Shown here piece by piece: positions 34,036-44,904 of a DNA stretch of 64,000 bases (its first letter is position 1; the number at the start of each line of letters is the position of its first letter). Where the stretch lies: assembly GCA_013339765.2 (NCBI GenBank), contig CM023449.1:103704417-103768416 (forward strand). The letters run 5' to 3'. The translations under genes were made by a program, and so were the position numbers. Origin of the DNA: Haemaphysalis longicornis. Lineage: Eukaryota; Arthropoda; Arachnida; Ixodida; Ixodidae. The notes beneath the pieces are model-generated. The model saw only the letters and a list, made by a program, of their open reading frames with translations. It had not been told where the DNA came from and searched no databases.

Positions 34036-34804
34036 ATGGAAACTGACATTGCTGACCTAAGACCCGAGATCGCTGATCTTAAACGCGAATTTCGGAAGGA
34101 AGTAAGGGAAATGCAGAAAAGCTACGAGGAAATTAAAAACAAATGTGAAACCACAAGGCAAGAAAATGTAGAAATGCAAAAAAGCTGCGAATTCTTCAAT
34201 CAAAGCTACGAGGAAATGAAAAAAGAATGTGAAACAACAAGGAAAGAAAACGCAGCTTTGAAAACTGCACAGGAATCACTGACTCGGGAGGTCGAAGGCC
34301 TCAAGAGGCAACTGCATGACCTTTAATGAGGGTAACGGCCCAAGACCAGTATTCCCGTAATAAGAAATTGGAAATCAAAGGTGTGCCGGTTACAGAGGAT
34401 GAAAACCTAGTGACTGTGCTCGGCGAGGTTGGGGACGTCCTGGGTGAAAAAATTGCGGAGCAGGACATTGAAACTTGCCACCGCGTTCCAACGCGCAAAA
34501 ATGACTAAACCCAAAACATTGTCGTAGTACTAAACCGCCGAGCACACCGTGACGAAATCGTTGAGACAGCTTGGAAAACAAGAATCACTACTGAAAATCT
34601 CGGATTCAACGTGACAACTCCAGTTTACGTGAACGAGCATTTGTGTCCAGCGCTTAAAAGATTGCTTGGGATGACTATCGCAAGAAAGAAGAAAATGAAC
34701 TGGCGATTTGCTTGGGCAAAGGGAGGCAAGGTGTTCGCCAGGAAAGCGGAAGCATCCCCCATCGTCCGGATAGTGTGCGAGAGGGACTATGAAAAATTTA
34801 AATA
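34036..34804 (+). pseudogene. L-D ORF1: coiled coil and FP-C-like domain
   Basis: The frame 34036-34326 is a long Glu/Lys-rich coiled coil beginning METDIADLRPEIADLKREF. After a frameshift 34326-34508 has QYSRNKKLEIKGVP and IETCHRVPTRKND. After a further shift 34611-34805 has VYVNEHLCPALKRLL, NWRFAWAKGGKVFARK and VRIVCERDYEKF, the pattern of the baculovirus FP-protein C-terminal domain found in many arthropod LINE ORF1 proteins. A nucleic-acid-binding chaperone role is known for the family only by analogy. Confidence 0.8.
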
Positions 34805-34850
34805 AACAGATGCTCGTACACGGTTACATCCGACAGTTAGTCTTTTATCA

Positions 34851-35999
34851 ATGACCGCCCCAAAAGATATCAGTTGCCGGAAGGAAAACGGCTATCTAAC
34901 CTTTTTTTATTGCAATGCACAATCCATGAAAAACAAACACGATTTATTGACAGTGCTTTTTGATCAATTTTGTTTCAAGTTCGACGTTGTCATGATAACG
35001 GAAACCTGGTATACGAGTGACACAGAAGTGCTGCGCATTTCGGGCTTCAACACGTTCTTTCTAAATCGGTCCCACCGACGAGGTGGGGGTGTGTTACCGC
35101 TCGTGTCTACACAGCTTTCTTGTAGTATAATGAACGAATTTTCGACAGTTACGGCAGATTATGAAGCTTTAACGATGCGGTGTGAAAATGCTATTTTTGT
35201 TGTTAATTACCGCTCCCCCCCATGAAAAAATGAAAAATTTTTTCGCATTTTTAGAAGACCTTTTCAATTTTGTTTCGTCGTATGATTTACAAATAACTAT
35301 TGGTGGGGACTTTAATATTACCCTATTACAGGCGTCCGCACATTCGCGTGATCTAGAGCTCCTTCTGGGTACTTTAGGCTGCATGAACGTGATCAAAGAA
35401 CCGACTCGTATTGGCCGTCTTTCCCAAAGTCTTATTGATATATTTATAACCAGTGACTCAGGTAGCAGTATCATGTCCGGTGTGATTGGTGTACATATAG
35501 GTTATCATTTACCTATATAAATGTTCTCAAACACACAGAAATGCTAAGATGTAAGCAATGCCCCGAATCTTTCGCTTTTCATGATATTAATCAGAATACT
35601 TTGACTACTTTTCGTCAGAAAATTCACTCTATTTGGTGGAACCCTTTACTTCAGTGCACCACTGCAGATGATGCCTACGATACTTTTCTGGGATCATTGA
35701 AAGATGCATATAAAAAGTCTTTTCCTCTTAAGATGGTCAAGAAAAATAGGAATATAAGGAAACCATGGATTACAGACGAATGTATGAAGATGATCCGTAA
35801 AAAAGATATATTGTACCGTAAGTTTGTAAAAACAAAGAACAGGGACGATTTTGTAGCCTTTAAAAAATACCGAACCTTTGTGACAAAGTTCTTGCGCTAT
35901 ACTAAAAAAACGTACTTCGAACATGTGTTTTCTGAGGCTTCCTCCCGGCGGGATGTCATGTGGCGGGAATTGAATAAACTTTTGCACCTTTTGAATTGA
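34851..35999 (+). pseudogene. L-D ORF2 N-terminal half: APE endonuclease and linker
   Basis: The frame 34851-35225 has FFYCNAQSMKNK, MITETWYTS and HRRGGGVLPLV. The frame 35182-35520 has TIGGDFNITLL and IKEPTRIG. 35541-35999 is the linker, with PWITDECMKMIRKKD and KKTYFEHVFSEASS. The RT that should follow is absent. Frameshifts lie near 35220 and 35520. Confidence 0.85.
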
Positions 36000-36120
36000 A
36001 TAAACTTTTGCAACTTTTGCATCAATGAATGAACTCTGCTGTTCGCGTTTTTTTAACGCTACGGATGTTAGTGTAGACGACGGATAGCCTTTTGCCTAAT
36101 CCACTTCCCCTCAAAGATTG

Positions 36121-36981
36121 CTAACAGGTTGGGTTATTAGACTTAGGCGAAGGGGTGGAAACGTGGGGGGGATCTTGGCTGGTTGACGCAGCATTGGTAG
36201 ACGTATATGATTGAAAGGAAGTTTCTACGACAGTCTTATTGGTGTGATCGTACATGTAGCACTTTCCGTTTAAATGTAATTTGTTGTACTTCAGTTGCGA
36301 TGAACCAGCTTGGCCTTTTGCATATTCCAAAAGCTTTTACCTCGCGATTCTGGTAGCAGGACCGAAGTCCTCGCTTACGGAAATGTCACTGTTTTTTAAA
36401 TCTACACGGTTAGCCAAAATTTGAGATTTTGTTTTGTATGAACAGAATTTAACTATTATTGGTCGGTCACGATCGTGAGTCGCACATCCAAGGCGGTGCG
36501 CGCGCACAATAGAATCGGTGCTTAAATTAATGCCTAAAGACTGGGACACTAATGCAAGTATCTTTTGCTCGGCATCGTGAAATGATTCTTGTGGCGACTC
36601 TGAAATGCCGTAGAAAATTAAATTATCCCGACGAGCCCTATCCTCGGCATCATTTAGACGCGAATGCAGCGTTTGGCACTCTTGCTGTAAGGAATTTACA
36701 GTCTGCTGTGCTGTTTGCAACGCGGCCTGCAAGCCATCGATCTCCGCTGTTTTCTCTTCAAGATTTATTAGGTGGTTGCCAATGTCAGCAAGTTTCTGAT
36801 CTATGTTGTCTTGTTTCTGAGATACATCGGCGATGGATGTTTTTAAGATATCTTGGCCGTTCTGGAGGTCAATTGTTCTGGCCTGTAAGTCGCGGAGCAA
36901 TTTTGCTATCTCATTCATGTCCGTTGTTTGCGAGCCGGAGCGGGTATCGGGACCAGGGTTCTCCTCGATATCCCCGGCCAT
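36121..36981 (-). pseudogene. L-A ORF1, copy B (2A-like, coiled coil, RNA-binding); one stop
   Basis: This is the better copy. One frame runs from the MAGDIEENPGP region at 36981 through the coiled coil, RARRDNLIFYGISE, IVRAHRLG and RPIIVKFCSYKTKSQIL to SEDFGPATRIAR. There a TAA (36337-36339) stops it, and the same frame then continues LLEYAKGQAGSS to 36121. The TAA is shared with copy A, so it predates the duplication. Without it the protein would be about 287 residues. It is expected to bind the element RNA. Confidence 0.87.
36949..36975 (-). other. 2A-like peptide coding site (GDIEENPGP), L-A copy B
   Basis: Counterpart of 6206-6232. Val to Ile is the only residue change inside the motif, and the D-x-E-x-N-P-G-P core is kept. 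Confidence 0.88.
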
Positions 36982-37088
36982 TACAAAAAGCTGTCGTGTG
37001 ACAGCCGCACAATCTCAAAGAACATGTAGCAACACATTTGGGCACGGAAACAGCAGCAGGGTACCATCACTGGTCTTTTTACTATAAA

Positions 37089-37176
37089 GGGATAGGAGGT
37101 CCAGGCCGAGGACCTCCCATCCCTCCCATCCCTCCCAGGACCTTCCATCCCTCCCAATGGCCCAGGCGGGCCATTG
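37089..37176. other. Two hairpins at the 5' junction of a LINE insertion
   Basis: GGGATAGGAGGTCC (37089-37102), at the end of the L-A flank, is repeated inverted as GGACCTCCCATCCC (37110-37123) with one mismatch and a 7-base loop. After C-rich filler, CAATGGCCC (37155-37163) is paired with GGGCCATTG (37168-37176) around 4 bases, the second arm being the first bases of the LINE. This looks like snap-back copying of each side during joining. Confidence 0.8.
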
Positions 37177-38375
37177 TTATTTCTGATATTTATTAATGAT
37201 ATAGGCCAGGGCATTAAGTCAAAAATCAGGATTTATGCAGATGACTGCGTTTTATACAGAGAGGTAATGACCATTCCGATAAATTGGCGCTACAATCAGA
37301 TCTCGACAAAATTCATTCATGGTGCTGCACATTGTGTATGCCCTTGAACATCAGTAAATGCCAACATATTTGATTTTCTAGAAAGCACGTGCCTCTCCAG
37401 CAAAATAAAGTTTCAAGAACGTGCCCATTCCACAAAAAAACGAAGTTAAATATTTAGGAGTAATCTTTTCAGCTGATCTAACCTGGGACGGTCACATTGA
37501 AGCCGTGTCTTTTAAAGCATCATCAACTCTTAACTTCTTTCGTAGAAATTTTAGACACGCACCTCAGGAAGTAAAGGAACGGCTATTCTTGTCAAATATT
37601 CGGCCTATACTCGAGTACGCATGCATTGTATGGGATCCCCACACTCAAAACCTTATCGACCGCCTACAATCAATTCCGAATCGTGCTGCTCTTTTTGTAA
37701 CTCATAATTACCAGTTTCCTACAAGTATTACTTAAATAAACAACTCGCTTGGCTGGCCTAACCTTTCTTTGCGTCGGACACGTTTTGGCATTTGTTTCCT
37801 TCGTGATGTATACCTTCAGCCCAATGCCGATACCAGGAATCTATATTTACTACCACCAAACTACGTATCTACTCGCCGAGACCACCAATTTAAGGTAAGG
37901 GAAGTAGCTGCGCGTATCTCAATTTTTATGAATTCTTTCTTTCCCCGTTCCATCAAGCATTGGAATCACCTTCCGCAACACGTGATGGGGATGATAAGGG
38001 ACGATAAATTTTTTGAATTCTTAACCCATCATTTACTCAGTGAATAGTACTGCGTTTGTGCTTTTCCCTTCTTGCAATGTTTTATACATCTGTCTTGTAT
38101 ATGCCCTGTTTTAAGCCATGTTTTGTGACTTTTTATGTCCTCTTTCATGCCTTGCTAGCAGTCCTTACCACATATCGTGCAATTGTTAACTGTGGTGCTT
38201 ATGCGTATTTGTTTTTCATATTGTTGTTTGCTTGTACGTTTTAATTACTTCTTTGTTCACTTTTTCCGACTGTAGCATTTGAAACTGTTAAGCGCAATTA
38301 TTTATGCCTTGTGTGAATGCCCCCCTACTGTAATGCCCTTGGACGAATGTAAATACTTAAATAAAAAAATAAATA
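37168..38375 (+). mobile_element. 5'-truncated LINE (family L-C), private to copy B
   Basis: The insert starts in the middle of RT with GPLLFLIFINDI and YADDC (about 37175-37260). It continues KYLGVIFSADLTWDGHIEAV (37440-37500), IRPILEYACIVWDPHTQ (37600-37650) and the end IKHWNHLPQHVMG (37950-37990), stop at 38047. A 3' UTR of about 320 bp ends in an AAATAAA-rich tail. Frameshifts occur near 37270-37420 and 37735. Copy A has the undisturbed site at 6351-6366. No target duplication is evident. Confidence 0.85.
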
Positions 38376-38392
38376 AACTAACCTGCAGAGCG

Positions 38393-38732
38393 AAGTAGCC
38401 GATGTGATTAGCCACCTGCATGGTGATGCTGCTTCCATGCCCACTGAACCAGGAGGCTCCCAGGCGGTCCTTTGAAGTACCCGGTGTTGCTTGACGTCAC
38501 CGATGACGTGATGCATCGGCTGTAGGCATATCACGATAGGTGTCGAGGGGAGGGCCGTTGGGCATGTCTTCGATGCGGCACGTGTGCTGATCGATCCAAG
38601 ATAGTTGTGGCGCGGCGACAAGTTGTGGCTGGATGCCGTGATCTTGGCAGGAAATCCAGGGCAGAATCTGCAGAGCGAAGTAGCAGATGGGATTAGCCAC
38701 ATGCATGGTGAGGCTGTTTCCGTGCACACTCA
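38393..38732 (-). repeat. L-A 5' monomers, copy B (1.2 units)
   Basis: Units begin at about 38393 and 38668. One full unit fewer than in copy A indicates loss or gain by unequal exchange. The TGACGTCA site is at 38492-38499. Confidence 0.85.
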
Positions 38733-39117
38733 ATTGAAAGCACTATGGGAGGCGTACAGTGATACAGCTGGAAACTTCATAGGCGATGTTTTAATATGAC
38801 AGATGTTTCCGGTTACGTGCCGTTATTTGAGCAGAAAACCTTCCCAGTGGCATACGCGCCTGCCCTGACGTGTTGTTACTCTTGGAGGAACAAGTCATCA
38901 TCATCATTATCACCAGCCTATCTACGCCCACTGCAGGGCAAAGGCATCTCCCATTATTCTCCAATTACCTCGGTCCTGTGCCAACTGTGACCAATTTATC
39001 CCCGCAAACTTCTTGATCTCATTTGCCATCTAACTTTCTGCCGCCCCCTGCAACGCTTGCCTTCTCTAGGGATCCACTCTGTTACCCTTAATGACCAGCG
39101 GTTATCTTGCCTTCGCA

Positions 39118-40010
39118 TTACATGTCCTGCCCACGTCCATTTCTTCTCTTAATTTCTACTAATATGTCTTTAACACCAGTTTGCTCCCTGACCCACTCCG
39201 CTGTCTTCTTGTTCCTTAATGTTACACCTATCATTTTCCGCTCCATTGCCCGCTGAGTCGTTCTCAATTTAAGTTGAACCCTCTTAGTGAGCCTCCAAGT
39301 TTCTGCCCCGTAGGTGAGTACCGGTAAGATGCAGTTGTCATACACTTTCTTTTTCAGCGACAATGGTAGGCTGCTATTCATTATCTGAGAATGTCAGCCA
39401 TACGCACCCCACCCCATTCTGATCCTTCTATTTATCTCTGCCTCATGGTTGGGATTTGGGGTCACAAATTGGCCTAAGTTGATATATTCGCTTACCACTT
39501 CCACTGCCTCGCCACCTATCTCAAACTGCTGTGCTGTCCCGAGGTTATTGATCATTACTTCAGATTTCTGCATATTAATTTTCAGTCCCACTGTTCTACT
39601 CTGTTCGCCCAGTGTGGAAAGCGTGCTTTGCAATTTGTCCCCCGAGTTACTTAGCAAGGCAACGTCATCAGCAAACCTGAGGTTACTGAGGTATTCTCCA
39701 TTAACCCTTTCGCCCACCTGTTCCCAATCCAACGTTCTGAATACTTCTTGTAAGCATGCTGTGAATAACATTGGAGAGATTGTGTCTCCTTGTATGACAC
39801 CCTTCCTTATAGGTATTTTACTGCTCTCCCTATGGAGGATGATGGTAGCTGTAGACCCATTGTAGATATCTTCTAGTATTCTTACATAATGCTCATCTAC
39901 CCCCTGGTTCCGTATTGCCTGAATGACTGCTAGGGTTTCGACCGAGTCAAATGCTTTCTCATAATCTATGAAGGCTATATATAGGGTTGCTTGGTAACAG
40001 CGCAAATAAA
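39118..40010 (-). pseudogene. RTE-type reverse transcriptase, C-terminal half, broken (copy B)
   Basis: The frame 40128-39394 includes YIAFIDYEKAFDSVE, IPIRKGVIQGDTISPMLF and LRFADDVALLS, that is RT blocks with the FADD catalytic box. 39381-39118 gives ILPVLTYGAETW and AMERKMIGVTL. This copy retains more of the RT than copy A. The reading frame left of KAFD runs into the foldback insert, so the first residues of that frame are not native. Confidence 0.85.
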
Positions 40011-40148
40011 ACAGGACACAAAAGGAAGAAGGAACGGAGACAGCGCTGTGTCCGTTCCTTCTTCCTTTTGTGTCCTGTTTTATTTGCGCTGTTACCAAGC
40101 AAGACAATGTACCAACTGGCCCAGTCATCTGTTTTGGCTTATATTTAG
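39987..40148. mobile_element. Foldback insert with 58-bp inverted arms, private to copy B
   Basis: Positions 39987-40102 form a near-perfect 116-bp palindrome. The arms start TTGCTTGGTAACAGCGCAAA, the centre is AGCGCT (40042-40047), and there is one mismatch (40039/40050). About 45 non-palindromic bases follow. Flanks show an imperfect duplication (TATATATAGGG / TATATTTAGGGG). Copy A is uninterrupted at 8244-8254. It codes for nothing. Class not determined. Confidence 0.85.
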
Positions 40149-40401
40149 GGGTTCATTATACTCAGCGCACTCTTCTATCACCTGAGGAGGAACAAGTAAA
40201 ACGGCTCAATTGGAGCCATTGTCTTTGCTTGCTGAACAGCATTGGGAGAACCCTTTCTTTTTCTTTGGAAACCACTTGATCCGCGGGCAACTGCAATTGC
40301 ACTAGCTATACTTCCACTTTTGGGCCATCGCATGCAAGAATCTTTCCTTCCTCCGGGCCTTGGCTGTAGCACAACTTGTTGGCACCGCCGATAGGCTTTC
40401 T

Positions 40402-41730
40402 TCATGTGATTTTCCTAAAGTACTGAGCGAAACGTTCGGGCAGGATTACGCGAGTTAAAAACATAAAGCTACTGGCAGAAGACTGAAAGAATTTACAGTC
40501 TTTTCCTACTCTTGCTATGTGCACTGACGTTGGAGTCCAGAGAACAAAATCACAGTAGGACACACTCCACACTGGCATCTCAGGTTGCACTTGAAGAAAA
40601 TAAACACGCTGTCGCTTCAAACGCAGGCAGTTATCAATTTCTTCTCAGCAGAAGTCAGGGTCCTTTACATCTTCTACAATCGTACTCTTACAGAGTGAAT
40701 TGGGGCACTTCACGTCCATGATGCTCATACCACAACACGTACAAGAGACTCGACTGTCCAGACTTTGGGTTATGTGCGGAAGCATGACACTAAAATAAAC
40801 GGGTGTATTTTGATATTACAAGTCAATGTAGTTATTCCTTATCTCTTCAGCCTAGCTTGCGATTGCAGCAGCTTCATGCTGCAATCCCTGTGCATTAGAG
40901 AATGTGTGTTGCTGTTGTAGCTGGATTACAACAAGGTGTGCAGCTCAGGATAGCAGACTTTTAGCAGACGTATTGGTGGTTCAATCTGATTTGTGAAAAA
41001 CACGTTTTGTGACTGAAACAGTAGTTAAGGCTTCACGATATGCATATCGCTTTGCACAGTTTTACTTCCGCCGCGTGCACTGCTCAACGCTATTTACCAT
41101 CCCTTCGCTGATGAAATGCCCGGTCACAGTTTTTTTGGCATGGCTGATAAGTACAGGCATGTATTCACTGTGTGCTTGTGGGCTTGTCAAATCGGAAAGG
41201 GTAAGTGGTTCATCTCTGCATGATGGCTCAAACGTGGCAGTGTACATTCAATGCAACATGAAGAGTGTAGGTGTAACGCCAGCATCTACAATTTAACCGT
41301 GAACTGCCTGCAGCTCTTTCTGTGTCGGAGGTGGCAGAAATGGTAGTGCTTGCAATAGGCCTCCAAGAAGGTACTCGCCAGCTGACTCCAGGTTTGTATT
41401 GTCCATGCGCTGCTTCTTATTCGTTGACGATGAAAAGTCAATGTTTTTATTTCTTTTACTGGCAGCGGCCTAGCTTTGCGAAGGAAGCCTCATTTTCTTT
41501 TTGTCTGTGCAGGCTTCGGTGCCGCTTTCTCGTAATGCCGTCTCCATAGATAATAAGTTGGTACCATAGTGAGAGCAATCTTCACCAGCACGAGCCAGGA
41601 AGTCATGTGCAGTCACGATGGCACCGTCATGCTCAGCCATAACCAAAATGTTTAGGGAGGCCTCGTTTAGTCGTTGTGAAAGGGTGCCCTCAGAAAAGTG
41701 ACCAGTAATTATGTCCTTACAGCAATCCAC
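40402..41730 (-). pseudogene. SWIM zinc-finger + YqaJ nuclease relic, copy B
   Basis: Counterpart of 8504-9871. The frame 41730-41470 keeps KDIITGHFSEGTLSQRLNEASLNI and, in one frame, AHDFLARAGEDCSHYGTNLLSMETAL, the second half of a SWIM finger with Cys and His. 41247-41062 has PLTLSDLTSPQAHSEYMPVLISHA and FISEGMVNSVEQCTRRK, the lead-in to the YqaJ domain. The EVKCP block is near 40700 and is followed by the same TGA. 40620-40402 has LQVQPEMPVWSVSYCDFVLWTP. Family L-C interrupts the upstream part at 41754. Confidence 0.75.
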
Positions 41731-41753
41731 CTCCTTTGTAAAATGACGCTGAT

Positions 41754-42733
41754 TTATTTATTTATTCATTTAAGTACCTACATTCGCCCGAGGGCATTAC
41801 ATAATGGGGGCATTCACACAAGGCATAAAGAATTGCGCTTAAAGTTTCAAATGCTACACTTGGAAAAAGTTAAAAAAGAAGGAATTAAAATTTACAAGCA
41901 AACAACAATATGAAAACAAATAGGCATAAGCACCACAGTTAACAATTGTACGATATGTGGTAAGGACTGCTAGCAAGGCATGAAAGATAACATAAAAAGT
42001 CACAAAACATGGCTTAAAACAGGGCATATACAAGACAGATGTTTAAAACATTGCAAGAAGGGAAAAGCACAAACGCAGTACTATTCACTGAGTAAATGCT
42101 GGGTTAACAATTCCAAAAATTTATCGTCGCTTATCATCCCCATGACGTGTTGCGGAAGGTGATTCCAATGCTTGATGGAACGGGGAAAGAAAGAATTCAT
42201 AAAAATTGATGTACGCGCAGCTACTTCTCTTATCTTAAATTGGTGGTCTCGCCGAGTAGATACGTAGTTTGGTGGTAGTAAATATAGATTCCTGGTACCG
42301 GCATTGCGCTGAAGGTATACATCACAAAGGAAAACAAATGCGAAAACATGTCCGACGCAAACAAAGGTCAGGCCAGCCAAGCGAGTTCTTTATTTGAGTA
42401 ATACTTGTAGAAAACTGGTAATTATGAGTTACAAATCGAGCAGCACGATTCTGAATTGATTCTAGGCGGTCGATAAAGTTTTGAGTGTGGGGATCCCACA
42501 CAATGCATGCGTACTCGAGTATGGGCCGAATATTTGACAAGTATAGCCGTTCCTTTACTTCCTGAGGTGCGTGTCTAAAATTTCTACGAATGAAGTTAAG
42601 AGTTGATGATGCTTTAAAAGACACGGCTTCAATGTGACGGTTCCAGGTTAGATCAGCTGAAAAGATTACTCCTAAATATTTACCTTCGTTTTTTTGTGGA
42701 ATGGGCACGTTATTCAAATATGAGAATTCAGTT
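41754..42733 (-). mobile_element. 5'-truncated LINE (family L-C), second copy, private to copy B
   Basis: Its 3' end, on the left, has TTTATTTATTTATTCATTT. It codes on the minus strand for the RT C-terminus: KYLGVIFSADLTWNRHIEAV and IRPILEYACIVWDPHTQ (42747-42322), then IKHWNHLPQHVMG (42380-42081). It is about 90 percent like 37440-38375 but in opposite orientation. Copy A is uninterrupted at 9856/9857. No clear target duplication. Confidence 0.88.
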
Positions 42734-43722
42734 CTGAGAATTGCCACTGCGATTCCGGGCGCTGCGACTGCATGTCGCGCGGAACTAAATGAAGAAACAT
42801 AATATTAGCTGGAAAAGTTGCTGTCGGGGAATAATTATTGTCGGTCTGCCTCATCAGCCAGTGCACTGATAATGTTACCACCTCATGCAGCATGCACGTT
42901 ACCCCGCGTTTTCGGGCATTTCAGGCGATGGGAGTGCGGGGACTGGGCATGCAGCGTAGCCCCGGTGCAGTATCTGTATGCAAACACTCAACTATAAATT
43001 ACTTTGGCAAGTGAGGGTTGCCGCACATAAAAATATTATTCTGCGGCTCTAATCTAATGCCGACCGCTTTATTCTTAAGCACCCTGCACACGAACTCAAA
43101 CTACATACACAAATCACGCCTGCCGTTTGAAACATACCGACTGGAGAGTCTGGTGCCTGCTGCGGCGGCACGTGTATGAACACCTGTAGAATATTATGGT
43201 CATGTAGCTCGGCGCACTCGGCGCACGTTAGCTCGGCGCACTCGCACTTGTAGATTAAGTTAGGCAACCACTCCCAGCTCACAACGCAAACACGCTTTGA
43301 TGACACCCGCATGGCAGTAACACTTTACTCGCACCCACTGGTGAAATCATTTTGGGGCTCTAGTGACTTTTATTCCTTCGTATCCTCATAGGACGCACAT
43401 CTAGATGATAGCCCCAGATAATTGATTATGTCAACTTGCGAAGTTTGTGGTAGTTAGCCGGCATCAGAAGCAGAATACGGCCTCATGCGCAAATAGTAGA
43501 CAACTCCGCCGCCGCACATTTCAACCTTGGAAGTGTACCAAGCCCTCGTAGGCTCCACAAGCTCGTCAAAATACGTGGAGCAAAAATTAGGCCGGGCGCG
43601 CGGTTATAAAAAAGCGAACTTACTGGGCATAAAACCTAGCTCAAGCAGTGCAGATTCAGCGCCGTGACATAGCGGACATCCATCGAAAGCGGATGGTGTG
43701 GCGTCACATAAATAATATGTAT
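42734..43722. other. Upstream part of SWIM-YqaJ unit, copy B
   Basis: Matches 9857-10849 of copy A. The minus-strand frame 43312-43049 (MRVSSKRVCVVSWEWLPN) is the same possible first exon. It ends with the empty site ATGTAT (43717-43722) for L-B. Confidence 0.4.
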
Positions 43723-43929
43723 ACGTCCATCAGTACCTGTACCACAAAAAAGTTTATTGGTTTATCAGCGTGTATGACAAAAAAGTAACGTTGTTTTACA
43801 CTGAAGATTTATATATTATATAAGGGTTACAAGAAAGAACCAGATATGCCACGTCGGAAAATGAACTCTATTATTCAGATTGGAAGGGCAAACATGGACG
43901 CGGACTCACTGGTAGTGGTAACAGAGGGA

Positions 43930-44400
43930 GGGAAGCATCAATACTAGAGGTTACCCCGTTTTATATATTTCAGCAGTTTTGCAAGGAGAATACTTTGGTG
44001 TATGCAGTCAAAAGCTTTCCAGTAATCACCGAAAACAGCCAGAACTGTATTTCTCTTTGGGAAGCTGTGCATATAAATCGTGTTTTTTTTGTGAGAGAAT
44101 GGAAATTTCACCAGAAAATGCTTTTCAAAACGCATGTTCGAACCGGTGAAGATACTATGGTTCCCGACAAAGCTCAATAAGCGGGCGTACATTGCCCTCT
44201 CAAGAAGTTTAGAAAATACTGGAAGCAGAAAAATCAGTGAGACAGTTTACCATACCAGTCCTGCCACTTTTAAACACTGGAGTCTCTTTGGCACATTGCG
44301 TTTTTTTTGGAAGCGCTCCCAATTCAAGGCAGCTAGCACATCGAACCATATTTAATAGGCGATACCTTGAAATCATGTCCGTAACAACCATTACTTTGTT
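43930..44400 (-). pseudogene. Old LINE reverse-transcriptase fragment, copy B
   Basis: The frame 44192-43944 contains VLAVFGDYWKAFDCIHQSI, an RT block around the first catalytic Asp region. To its right 44391-44209 contains KETPVFKSGRTGMVN. It is the same relic as at 15550-15990, with more of the KAFD block readable. Confidence 0.68.
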
Positions 44401-44904
44401 GTGGATTTCGAAAAGTGGCTTTGATTTTTAGCTCACACCGACCAGAGAAACACAGTAGAAATATTGCACTAACCTATTTGAGGAAAATTTTTAGACTTAG
44501 AACTAGGGTGTTCGCCACGTAAGACTGAATAGTTTGACGCATTTTCCAACTGGCAAAATGAGACTTCGTCTTCATTTAAAAGAAACGTATCTGGTTTGTT
44601 GTAAAAGAAGGGAATAAGCTTTGTTGTAACTGTTGACTTCCTTAAAAGTTCTGTCTGTATCCAATTTCTCCAACTGACAATGTCTCATGGTTTCGAAAAT
44701 AATATTGACCGTACTACATGTGTCAATCATCGTTAAGAAAGAATATAACCACTGTGTATTACGAATTTACCGATGAGCTACATAATGTCTCGGGTTTCTT
44801 GTTTAATATAGGTTTACAATGGCATTTCTTGCTGTATTGTCATAATGTGGGCAAAGAAATTGTTCGCGACGAAATATAAATACTGCCGGTTTTGCGAACG
44901 TTAG
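44401..44904. other. Unassigned stretch between two LINE relics, copy B
   Basis: Matches 15991-16539. Nothing recognisable in either strand. Confidence 0.4.

Larger units (their letters stand above)
33583..36020 (+). mobile_element. 3'-truncated LINE segment L-D replacing part of L-A
   Basis: Starting at CTTGGCAGCGGAGGCAGCG, a plus-strand LINE 5' half is present: repeated 5' UTR, ORF1 with coiled coil and FP-C-like domain, then APE endonuclease and linker. It stops at about 36000 before any RT. It replaces L-A positions 4666-5275 of copy A. Junctions show only a few shared bases (AGTCT on the left, ATCAATGAATG on the right belongs to L-A). LINEs usually lose their 5' end, so a 5'-complete, 3'-truncated piece points to a repair or recombination event. 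Confidence 0.8.
30468..38732 (-). mobile_element. Non-LTR retrotransposon L-A, copy B (heavily interrupted)
   Basis: Same insertion as 2128-7001, with ATTGAA at 30462-30467 and 38733-38738. It is interrupted by a MITE (30783-31227), by a foreign LINE segment that replaced about 610 bp of the endonuclease region (33583-36020), and by a 5'-truncated LINE between ORF1 and the monomers (37168-38375). Confidence 0.9.
38896..40185 (-). mobile_element. 5'-truncated RTE-type LINE, copy B
   Basis: Counterpart of 7164-8288, with the 12-bp duplication GGAGGAACAAGT at 38884-38895 and 40186-40197. It is lengthened by the foldback insert at 39987. Confidence 0.88.
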
